Shown here: positions 1 to 5,402 of the stretch, piece after piece
How the letters are laid out: every line of letters begins with the position of its first letter
Numbering within the stretch: position 1 is the stretch's first letter
Origin: Methanocorpusculum sp.
GTDB lineage: Archaea; Halobacteriota; Methanomicrobia; Methanomicrobiales; Methanocorpusculaceae
Assembly (NCBI GenBank): GCA_029987045.1
Contig: DALTWN010000023.1
Span: 1 to 10,092 of the forward strand
DNA length: 10,092 bases
Direction: 5' to 3'
Position numbers and translations under genes: made by a program
Notes under the pieces: generated by a model
Databases searched by the model: none
Seen by the model: the letters and a program-made list of their open reading frames with translations, nothing else
Told to the model about the DNA's origin: nothing

Positions 1-487
1 GCATCGAGTATGCCGCGGCGAATGCACGGTTCATTTCCTGGTGTTCTGCAATGGAACGGGAACCTTCTACATCACGGACACGGGATTCATCCGAGAGTCT
101 GCGGACGAGAATCTGATCGTTGTCGGTTTCAACCAGAACAATGGTGTCCGGCATGATTGCAGAGATGACCCATTCCGGCAGACCTGCGAGGTATCCTGCC
201 GGCGTCTTGACGGATGCATGCGTGTCGATGGTGACATTGCCGTCGATTGCGGCAATCTTCTCTGCTGCAGTTTTCTGCAGACGTTTCTGCTGAACGCGGT
301 CGAGTTTGCGCATCTGGTCACGGTCGGTCACAAGGCCTTCTGCCTGTGCAACCTCGAACATGAAACTGCCGAAGTTCAGATTCTGATATTTGATACCTTC
401 TGCAGTCACCTTGTCGAATGCAGAGTTGATTACTGTTGTCTTTCCAACACCCGGTACACCGGTGATGATAACTTTCTTTCCAGCCAT
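1..487 (-). CDS. adkA: Archaeal-type adenylate kinase, 3' end cut by window edge
   Basis: Converts ATP + AMP to 2 ADP in the cytoplasm. I translated this strand by hand: 162 codons are open from the ATG at 487 to the window edge. The P-loop GVPGVGKTT lies at residues 10-18. It is followed by archaeal AdkA landmarks: LNFGSFMFEVA (about 37-47), VTDRDQMRKLD (about 52-62), IDTHASVKTPAGYLAGLP (about 86-103) and the tail EHQEMNRAFAAAYSM. This is the archaeal family (about 190 residues in Methanococcus), not the bacterial Adk family, so roughly 30 C-terminal residues should lie outside. The start has a GGAG at 494-497, 6 bases upstream, and a TATA-like element at 524-536. It follows porD by 67 bases on the same strand, so it probably has its own promoter, though read-through from por is possible. 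Identity is confident. Confidence 0.9.
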   Translation of the reverse strand, partial: MAGKKVIITGVPGVGKTTVINSAFDKVTAEGIKYQNLNFGSFMFEVAQAEGLVTDRDQMRKLDRVQQKRLQKTAAEKIAAIDGNVTIDTHASVKTPAGYLAGLPEWVISAIMPDTIVLVETDNDQILVRRLSDESRVRDVEGSRSIAEHQEMNRAFAAAYSM

Positions 488-523
488 GATTCACTCCTTG
501 AATAATGATATAATTATAGTTGT

Positions 524-536
524 AATTTATATTAAA
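524..536 (-). promoter_or_regulatory. Candidate archaeal TATA box for adkA
   Basis: Read on the minus strand the element is TTTAATATAAATT, in a markedly AT-rich 67-base gap between porD and adkA. Its centre is about 43 bases before the adkA ATG. A start site about 25 bases downstream would fall near 505, giving a leader of about 17 bases that just includes the GGAG at 494-497. A second AT-rich block at 507-519 is an alternative. This is a prediction from pattern only. Confidence 0.5.
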
Positions 537-542
537 CCTAGC

Positions 543-569
543 AGAGATAGAGCATTAATGCTCTTCTCT
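543..569 (-). repeat. Hairpin spanning the porD stop codon
   Basis: A perfect 16-base palindrome, AGAGCATTAATGCTCT, occupies 549-564, centred on 556/557. A further 5 bp (543-547 with 565-569) pairs if base 548 is bulged. The structure contains the last porD codons and its TAA stop (555-557). No T-run follows on the minus strand, so it is not a classical terminator. It could protect or process the 3' end of the por transcript, or it may be chance. Confidence 0.45.
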
Positions 570-815
570 CACCATGGTTATGCATTTCTTCGGACATTCA
601 TTCGAACAGATACCGCATCCCTTGCAGTAGACAAGATCGATTTCCTGCGTATCCGCATCGATAACGGCATCCGGACAGTACATTGCACAGATACCGCAGT
701 GGTTGCAGACGTCACGGTTGACGACCGGACGGAATGTTCTCCAGGTACCGGTCTGTCCCATCGCTGCTTCTTTCGGAGTACTGATGGTAATCTTTGGGAT
801 TCCCTGATACGTCAT
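555..815 (-). CDS. porD: Pyruvate:ferredoxin oxidoreductase, delta subunit (2[4Fe-4S] ferredoxin type)
   Basis: An 86-residue ferredoxin-like subunit that passes electrons between the catalytic core of pyruvate synthase and external ferredoxin. Two complete CxxCxxCxxxCP motifs are visible: Cys 37, 40, 43, 47 and Cys 64, 67, 70, 74, enough for two [4Fe-4S] clusters. The N-terminal segment (about 1-30, including TGTWRTFRPVV) matches the short lead-in typical of PorD/VorD. The ATG overlaps the porC stop in an ATGA junction, and a strong GGAGGT lies 6 bases upstream, so the start is secure. It is the last gene of the operon; a hairpin covers its stop codon. Separate PorC and PorD chains are typical of archaeal four-subunit enzymes, unlike the fused bacterial enzyme. 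Confidence 0.95.
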   Translation of the reverse strand: MTYQGIPKITISTPKEAAMGQTGTWRTFRPVVNRDVCNHCGICAMYCPDAVIDADTQEIDLVYCKGCGICSNECPKKCITMVREEH

Positions 816-1342
816 GCCTTTACCTCCTGATATGCCGTCTCTGCGGCTTCAACGTTTCTGACATCGGCAAACGTCTCCTGAATCGCTTTCTTACCCGATT
901 CGTGGGAGAAGATGCCGAGTTTTGCCATTGCACCGATAACCGGCGTATTGAGAATCGGACTGCCGGCGACGAACATGTTCTTCGCCAGGGCAATGCCGGT
1001 AAGATCCGCACAGTATGCCTTGAACTGCGGCGGGAAAGTCAACTTTTCATGGGTATTGACAAAGATGACTCCGCCGTCCTTCAAGCCGTCGATGACATTG
1101 ACGGTTTCCATGACCGTCGGATCAAGCACGACAACCATATCCGGTTTGGTGATCTGCGAGTAGATTCTCACCGGGGCATCATCGATTCTCACAAAGGAGA
1201 CGATCGGAGCTCCACGGCGTTCTGCACCGTAGAACGGACATGCCGTTGCGAATTTACCGTCCTTGACGGCAGCTGATGCCATCATGCGGGCCGCGGTGAC
1301 CCCGCCCTGACCTCCACGGGAGTGGATACGTATTTCGTACAT
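812..1342 (-). CDS. porC: Pyruvate:ferredoxin oxidoreductase, gamma subunit
   Basis: A 176-residue gamma subunit of archaeal pyruvate synthase, a cytoplasmic enzyme that makes pyruvate from acetyl-CoA, CO2 and reduced ferredoxin when it runs in the assimilatory direction. Family landmarks are RGGQGGVTAARMMA (residues 9-22) and FYGAERRGAPIVSFVRID (about 37-54), then KPDMVVVLDPTVM. Length is normal. The ATG shares one base with the TAA of porA (a TAATG junction). GGAGGGTGAG lies just upstream, giving a usable Shine-Dalgarno. Neighbouring porA, porB and porD make the subunit assignment firm. The same fold occurs in 2-oxoacid enzymes for other substrates; the specificity call rests mainly on PorA. 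Confidence 0.95.
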   Translation of the reverse strand: MYEIRIHSRGGQGGVTAARMMASAAVKDGKFATACPFYGAERRGAPIVSFVRIDDAPVRIYSQITKPDMVVVLDPTVMETVNVIDGLKDGGVIFVNTHEKLTFPPQFKAYCADLTGIALAKNMFVAGSPILNTPVIGAMAKLGIFSHESGKKAIQETFADVRNVEAAETAYQEVKA

Positions 1343-2472
1343 TACTGCTCACCCTCCGGAATACCGAACCAGAACTCGGTACCGATCTTACGGTTACGGA
1401 CGAATCCGGCAATATCGTCATAGGTCACTTCCTGACCGCCAAGACCGGCGATAATGCTTGCAATCTTTGCATCAGGATAACGTGCCTGGATTTCTCCGGC
1501 AACCACGCCACCGAATCCGAACGAATAATCACGGTCGATGACCACAAGATCGCGGCCGGTGATCGGCATATCCAGCGGGAACGGACGCAGCCACCGGATA
1601 CGCATGACTCCTGCCTTGATACCTTCTTTGCGGAGAATATCTGCGGCGACTTCCGCTTCCTTTCCGAGAGTGCCCAGTGCCACGATAATGACATCGGCAT
1701 CATCGCAGAGATAGGAGTCTACCGGCTGATAGGATCTGCCGAACTTCTGTGCGAATGCTGCTTCTGTTTCCGCAATAACCGTCCGTGCTGCACGCTGTGC
1801 CTTTTCCATATCGAATCTGAACTGGTAATGAACCGAAGACGGACTCATTGCACCATATCCGTGCGGATCGTCGACGTCGATTGCATGCGGGAGCGAAATC
1901 GGCGGAATGAAATCCTTCGGATCGGTCATTTCGTACGGCTGCATAATGTGAGAGAGCAGAAATCCATCCATATTGATCATGACAGGGAGGAGGACTCTGT
2001 TGTCTTCGGCGATTCTGAATGCCATCAATGTCGCATCATATGCTTCCTGAACGGTCGAAACATAGACCTGCAGCCATCCGGTATCACGCTGGGACAGAGC
2101 ATCAGAATGTTCAGCCCAGGTGTTCCATCCCGGCGCAATGGTACGGTTGACCTGACCCATGACAATCGGAAGCCGTGCCCCTGCTGCCCAGTGGAGCATT
2201 TCATGCATATAGAGCAGACCATGCGAACTGGTTGCGGTAAAGACACGGACACCGGTTGCGGCGGCGCCGATACAGGCAGTCATTGCCGAATGCTCGGATT
2301 CGACCGGAATATAGCGTGCGTCCATTTCTCCGGCTTCGACATATTCGGCAATCGATTCGATGATTTCCGTCTGCGGAGTGATTGGATATGCGGCAACAAC
2401 AGTCGGCTGTGCCATCTTCACTGCTGCGGCAACGGCTTTGTTTCCCGTAGCCATCGTCAGTTCCTGTTTCAT
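1342..2472 (-). CDS. porA: Pyruvate:ferredoxin oxidoreductase, alpha subunit
   Basis: A 376-residue alpha subunit, which with PorB forms the thiamine-diphosphate-dependent catalytic core. Visible motifs are AAYPITPQTEI (27-37), PVESEHSAM (56-64), TSSHGL (81-86), NRTIAPGWNTWAEHSD (109-124) and QRDTGW (128-133). The YPITPQT and NR..APGWN..AEHSD signatures fit the pyruvate (or valine-type) class better than 2-oxoglutarate enzymes. The four separate subunits and the match to PorA favour pyruvate. The start is set by an ATGA overlap with the porB stop and a GGAGG 7 bases upstream. Length is close to the usual 380-400 residues for archaeal PorA. Confidence 0.95.
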   Translation of the reverse strand: MKQELTMATGNKAVAAAVKMAQPTVVAAYPITPQTEIIESIAEYVEAGEMDARYIPVESEHSAMTACIGAAATGVRVFTATSSHGLLYMHEMLHWAAGARLPIVMGQVNRTIAPGWNTWAEHSDALSQRDTGWLQVYVSTVQEAYDATLMAFRIAEDNRVLLPVMINMDGFLLSHIMQPYEMTDPKDFIPPISLPHAIDVDDPHGYGAMSPSSVHYQFRFDMEKAQRAARTVIAETEAAFAQKFGRSYQPVDSYLCDDADVIIVALGTLGKEAEVAADILRKEGIKAGVMRIRWLRPFPLDMPITGRDLVVIDRDYSFGFGGVVAGEIQARYPDAKIASIIAGLGGQEVTYDDIAGFVRNRKIGTEFWFGIPEGEQ

Positions 2473-3359
2473 GCGAGTTCCTCCGAGACTTTCAGTTCAG
2501 CTTCTATACGTTTCATGTTCTTGTCGACATTTGCCTGGATGCGGGCTGCAAGGTCGGCATCGACTTTTCTGAACCGTCCCTGAATCGAGAGATAGTCCGT
2601 TACCGGCACCGGTTTCTTCAATGCCGCACGTGACGGGGCACTAAGGGTAAGTTTGTCGTATTCGCGTTCCCACAGGAGCCAGAGACCGGATTTGACAGCG
2701 AGCTTTCCCACTTCGACCGTCTTTTCCGAGGGTGTCTTCCATCCTGGCGGGCACGGTGCAAGGATATGGATGAATTTCGGTCCCGGAATCGATAATGCCT
2801 TCTTGACCTTGTTGTAGAGATCGGCCGGATATGACGCACAGGCCGTCGCCTGATAGGGAAGGTGGTGGGCCTCAATCATACGGTCAAGATCCTTCTTGAC
2901 AATCCGCTTTCCGTTCGGCGTCGTGGTCGTGATTGCACCAAGCGGTGTCGCACCAGACCGCTGCATACCGGTGTTTCCGTATGCTTCATTGTCGTAACAG
3001 ATATAGAGGAAATCCTCTTCACGTTCGAGAGCACCCGACAATGCCTGAATACCGATATCTGCCGTACCGCCATCACCCGCATAGACGATGACGTTCGTTT
3101 TCTTTCCTTTTGCCCGCAGTGCCTCCGACATTCCGGATGCACAGGCCGCTGATGCTGCGAATGCAATGTTATAGACAGGGATCGTGTGCAGCATATATGG
3201 ATATACTCCCTGGATAACACTGTTACAGCATGCAGGAATGACCAGGATAGTATCCTTTCCTGCTGCCTTCAAGATATATCGAAGAGCCAAAAGCGATCCG
3301 CAACCCGCACAGGTAGACGGACACTTTAAAAGCATCTCCTCTTTTGGAATTTCTGTCAT
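2469..3359 (-). CDS. porB: Pyruvate:ferredoxin oxidoreductase, beta subunit (ThDP-binding)
   Basis: A 296-residue beta subunit that binds thiamine diphosphate and the proximal [4Fe-4S] cluster. Candidate cluster ligands are Cys 17 and 20 (CAGC), Cys 44/45 in IPACCNSV, and Cys 203 in APCPPGW. The ThDP/Mg motif is AGDGGTADIGIQALSGALER (94-113) followed by YDNEAYGNTGMQRSGATP (122-139). It is the first gene of the por operon and precedes porA with a 4-base ATGA overlap. I see no Shine-Dalgarno before the ATG, while a TATA-like stretch sits about 31 bases upstream, suggesting a nearly leaderless message. Met9 is a possible later start, but the IPKEE lead-in before the Cys motif is normal for the family. 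Confidence 0.95.
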   Translation of the reverse strand: MTEIPKEEMLLKCPSTCAGCGSLLALRYILKAAGKDTILVIPACCNSVIQGVYPYMLHTIPVYNIAFAASAACASGMSEALRAKGKKTNVIVYAGDGGTADIGIQALSGALEREEDFLYICYDNEAYGNTGMQRSGATPLGAITTTTPNGKRIVKKDLDRMIEAHHLPYQATACASYPADLYNKVKKALSIPGPKFIHILAPCPPGWKTPSEKTVEVGKLAVKSGLWLLWEREYDKLTLSAPSRAALKKPVPVTDYLSIQGRFRKVDADLAARIQANVDKNMKRIEAELKVSEELA

Positions 3360-3383
3360 GAAATCAATACTAATTTGTCATAG

Positions 3384-3396
3384 ATTGATATGATAG
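3384..3396 (-). promoter_or_regulatory. Candidate TATA element for the por operon
   Basis: On the minus strand this stretch reads CTATCATATCAAT and lies about 25-37 bases before the porB ATG. It is a weak TATA match, but it sits at the distance expected for a leaderless or near-leaderless archaeal transcript, and porB lacks a Shine-Dalgarno. It overlaps an ATTGAT half-site (3384-3389). Pattern-based prediction only. Confidence 0.35.
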
Positions 3397-3399
3397 TTA

Positions 3400-3415
3400 T
3401 GATTGAACCCAATCA
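3400..3415. promoter_or_regulatory. Inverted repeat in the divergent promoter region (candidate operator)
   Basis: TGATTG (3400-3405) and CAATCA (3410-3415) form a perfect 6-bp inverted repeat separated by AACC. It lies between porB and the divergent membrane-protein gene. Related pentamers occur nearby: TCAAT at 3364-3368 and ATTGA at 3384-3388. The set could be binding sites for one regulator, but short repeats arise readily in AT-rich DNA. Confidence 0.3.
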
Positions 3416-3440
3416 CTGGCATCTGCTCCCCATGGATTCT

Positions 3441-3461
3441 AAAAAAAGAATAGTTTATCTA
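3441..3461 (+). promoter_or_regulatory. Candidate BRE + TATA promoter for the 3486 gene
   Basis: A purine-rich tract, AAAAAAAGAA (3441-3450), which could act as the B-recognition element, directly precedes the TATA-like TAGTTTATCTA (3451-3461). A start site about 25-30 bases past the TATA centre falls at about 3481-3486, at or next to the ATG at 3486. With no Shine-Dalgarno present, this predicts a leaderless mRNA. Confidence 0.5.
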
Positions 3462-3485
3462 GCTGAATGGATAATTTATTGATAT

Positions 3486-4241
3486 ATGACTGATGAAGTG
3501 AAAACTCAGACCAGTCCGAATCTGTCGGATGACGAAATCCTGCAGCGTGCCGAGATGATTTCCGAAGCACGGAAACTCGAGCAGGAAGAAAGACAACGGC
3601 AGATTGAGGCTGAAAATGCACAGCGTCTCGCGGAAGCGGAACGCATCAAGAAAGAGCAGGAAGCTGAAGCGGAACGCGTCAGAAAGGAAGCAGACGCGAG
3701 GAAAGCGGAGGAACTCCGCCGTGCACACGAACTCGTCGATGAAGAGAATGCGGCAAAACCGAAGAAGAAACATACCGCCGCAAAGATCGTTGTCGCAATC
3801 ATCGTGATTCTCCTCATTGTCTGCGGACTGGCGCTTATCTCCTGCTCCGTCACCACCACACCTGCATCGACTGCGGCCTCTCTCCCCTACATGGCACACT
3901 ATACCTTCTGGCTGCCACAGGGAACCACGAACGTTGCCGGATTATCCATCATGCTGACCGGCGATGCGACACAGATGATGGTCACCATGCCAGGATACCC
4001 GACCGAAACACTCTCCCAAGGCCAGTCGGTAGTGCTCGGCCCGAACAGGCTGACTGTCTCGCTCTTCTGGGGTGCATGGAAGATATACGACATCACCTAT
4101 AAAGCCACAGCTACCTACATGGGAGTCAGCAACGAGAACCTGGCGACCTTCGACACGTATCTCAACACCGACAAACAGATTCCGGAAACCATGTTCAACC
4201 TCTATCTGTCCCTGTGCGGTGTCAAGTACGCGAAAGCATAA
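3486..4241 (+). CDS. Unrecognised protein: charged coiled coil, one membrane segment, external domain
   Basis: A 251-residue protein whose family I do not recognise. Residues about 17-88 are dominated by Glu, Lys, Arg, Gln and Ala in heptad-like runs (for example AERIKKEQEAEAERVRKEAD), predicting a long coiled coil. A basic patch, KPKKKH (91-96), precedes one hydrophobic segment at about 99-119. By the positive-inside rule the coiled coil is cytoplasmic and residues about 121-251 are outside. The external part begins with a Ser/Thr/Ala linker (TTTPASTAAS) and then a mostly beta-like domain rich in Gly, Thr and Tyr (YTFWLPQG, VTMPGYPTETLSQGQS, WKIYDITYKATATY). It diverges from porB across 126 bases and precedes birA by 22 bases on the same strand. 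The topology is well supported; the function is unknown. Confidence 0.85.
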   Translation: MTDEVKTQTSPNLSDDEILQRAEMISEARKLEQEERQRQIEAENAQRLAEAERIKKEQEAEAERVRKEADARKAEELRRAHELVDEENAAKPKKKHTAAKIVVAIIVILLIVCGLALISCSVTTTPASTAASLPYMAHYTFWLPQGTTNVAGLSIMLTGDATQMMVTMPGYPTETLSQGQSVVLGPNRLTVSLFWGAWKIYDITYKATATYMGVSNENLATFDTYLNTDKQIPETMFNLYLSLCGVKYAKA

Positions 4242-4251
4242 TCTTCCAAAC

Positions 4252-4263
4252 TCTTCCTTTTTT
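4252..4263 (+). terminator. T-rich tract between the membrane-protein gene and birA
   Basis: CTCTTCCTTTTTT lies mainly within the 22-base gap and runs directly into the birA ATG. Archaeal termination often needs only a T-rich non-template stretch, so this may partly end the upstream transcript. Its contact with the birA start also means birA has no Shine-Dalgarno. Weak evidence. Confidence 0.25.
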
Positions 4264-5013
4264 ATGCAGGATTCACTGAACAGTACGGAAATCAGCAGGT
4301 ATCTCACACCTGAGTTTCCCGGATCCATTATCATCAAACAGAAGACGGCATCCACCAATACCGATGCGAAAGAGCTGGCTCTACAGAATGCATGTCCGTA
4401 TACCACAGTCATTGCGGATACACAGACCGCCGGACGCGGGCGGGGCGAAGAAAGAACATTCTACTCGCCGCAGGACACCGGCATCTACCTCTCGATACTT
4501 CTTCCGTACACTGCTGAAAATCTCCTGAAAATCACTCCTGCAATCGGTGTGGCCGTCTGCCAGACCATCGAATCGTTCACGGACGTCAAACCCGAAATCA
4601 AATGGGTAAACGACATCCTGATGCAGGGACGAAAAGTCTGCGGTATCCTCTGCGAATCGATTCCCAATACCAGTATGGCTGTCGCCGGTATCGGCATCAA
4701 CTTTTCAACCGCGGAATTCCCGACAGCTCTCGACGGCATTGCCGGACCGGTATTTGTCGATCCACCCGTTACCCGCAACGAGTTCATCGGCACGCTTCTG
4801 AACAGAATCCTTGGACTGAAATACGACCAGTGCATTTCCGAATACCGTAAACGGTCCTGTGTCATCGGAAAATCCATCAGGTATCTGGAAAAGAATATCT
4901 GGCATACTGCTGTCGCAACAGATATCGATGAAAACGGTTGTCTTGGCATCATCGAAGACAACGTCCGAAAAACACTCGTATCCGGAGAAATAACACTCCG
5001 GATTACAGAGTAA
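4264..5013 (+). CDS. birA: Biotin-protein ligase, monofunctional (no HTH domain)
   Basis: A 249-residue enzyme that activates biotin as biotinyl-AMP and attaches it to a lysine of biotin carrier domains, in methanogens chiefly pyruvate carboxylase. Motifs: substrate loop TASTNTDAKELA (28-39), adenylate-binding loop TAGRGRGEERTFYSP (55-69), KWVNDIL (113-119), the catalytic-lysine region GRKVCGILCES (122-132) and AGIGINF (141-147). A C-terminal BPL_C-type domain covers about 197-247, ending in LVSGEITLRI. The N-terminal helix-turn-helix of E. coli BirA is absent, so a repressor role is not expected. The usual aromatic Trp in the binding loop is Phe here (TFYSP). The frame stays open upstream into the preceding gene, but the ATG at 4264 is the first start after that gene's stop and gives a normal N-terminus. 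The biotin acceptor is not in this window. Confidence 0.92.
   Translation: MQDSLNSTEISRYLTPEFPGSIIIKQKTASTNTDAKELALQNACPYTTVIADTQTAGRGRGEERTFYSPQDTGIYLSILLPYTAENLLKITPAIGVAVCQTIESFTDVKPEIKWVNDILMQGRKVCGILCESIPNTSMAVAGIGINFSTAEFPTALDGIAGPVFVDPPVTRNEFIGTLLNRILGLKYDQCISEYRKRSCVIGKSIRYLEKNIWHTAVATDIDENGCLGIIEDNVRKTLVSGEITLRITE
4980..5003. terminator. Perfect 8-bp hairpin at the convergent birA/echF junction
   Basis: ATCCGGAG (4980-4987) and CTCCGGAT (4996-5003) pair perfectly around an 8-base loop inside the last birA codons. On the plus strand a T-rich stretch follows at 5021-5043, inside the echF 3' end. On the minus strand, T5 occurs at 4968-4972 just past the hairpin. The arrangement could serve as a two-way transcript end for birA and ech. 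Archaeal terminators depend mostly on T-tracts, so the role of the stem is unproven. Confidence 0.45.
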
Positions 5014-5020
5014 AGGATAC

Positions 5021-5398
5021 TTATTCTTCTTTCTTCGGTTTTTCCGGCTTGACGTACGTTATTGCGAAGGTCTTACTGCCGGAAACCGTTCGTTCTGCAG
5101 ATGTCGCCGCTTCAGAATATCCGGTATCCATGGACAACGCACCGAACTTACAGAGATCGATACAGCTGCCACAGATAACGCAGCGGAATAGATCGATTGT
5201 CCAGGTCTTTGCCGCTTTATCGACCACAATCGCCTGAGACGGACACCGTCTCATGCAGATAGTACAGGACGTACATTTTGCCGGATCGAAAACAATATGG
5301 CCGCGGGTTGCCGGATAGCTCTTTGCCGGTTCTGCCGGGAATGTCGTCGTGACCGGTTTATGCAGAAACTGTCTGATGATAGTCTTGAGCATCTTCAT
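5021..5398 (-). CDS. echF: Energy-converting hydrogenase subunit F, 2[4Fe-4S] protein
   Basis: A 125-residue iron-sulfur subunit that relays electrons between the EchC cluster and soluble ferredoxin at the inner face of the membrane. Two motifs give eight ligands: Cys 42, 45, 48, 52 (CTSCTICMRRCP) and Cys 73, 76, 79, 83 (CVICGSCIDLC). The N-terminal stretch MKMLKTIIRQFLHKPVTT is typical of EchF/NuoI-type subunits; the tail is charged (KPEKPKKEE). It starts 4 bases after echE, with GGAG 10 bases before the ATG, the only ech junction here that is not an ATGA overlap. Met3 is a less likely start. The gene ends 7 bases from the convergent birA. Confidence 0.93.
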   Translation of the reverse strand: MKMLKTIIRQFLHKPVTTTFPAEPAKSYPATRGHIVFDPAKCTSCTICMRRCPSQAIVVDKAAKTWTIDLFRCVICGSCIDLCKFGALSMDTGYSEAATSAERTVSGSKTFAITYVKPEKPKKEE

Positions 5399-5402
5399 GC
5401 TA

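Noticed and set aside
41..505. A 154-codon plus-strand frame and an 84-codon minus-strand frame (67-321) near the window start
   Set aside because: Both are shadows of adkA, whose true frame runs off the window edge but carries the P-loop and other family motifs.
1828..2583. A 251-codon open frame on the plus strand opposite porA
   Set aside because: It is antisense to PorA, which has multiple conserved motifs; the reading has irregular composition and no ribosome binding site or promoter that I can see.
555..3359. Assignment of the four-gene cluster as 2-oxoglutarate or branched-chain 2-oxoacid oxidoreductase
   Set aside because: YPITPQT and NR..APGWN..AEHSD in the alpha subunit, plus four separate subunits including a two-cluster delta, fit pyruvate synthase best. 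Valine-type specificity cannot be fully excluded from sequence alone.
3432..3482. A 16-codon ORF beginning at the ATG in CCCCATGG, just before the 3486 gene
   Set aside because: It has no ribosome binding site, spans the putative BRE/TATA, and would lie upstream of the predicted transcript start.
3837..3845. A lipobox-like LISC (residues 117-120) in the 251-residue protein
   Set aside because: It sits at the end of the membrane segment, but about 98 charged residues precede that segment, which does not fit a cleavable lipoprotein signal peptide.
4072..4263. A 64-codon upstream extension of birA
   Set aside because: It overlaps the end of the membrane-protein gene in another frame and would add sequence unlike any biotin ligase N-terminus.
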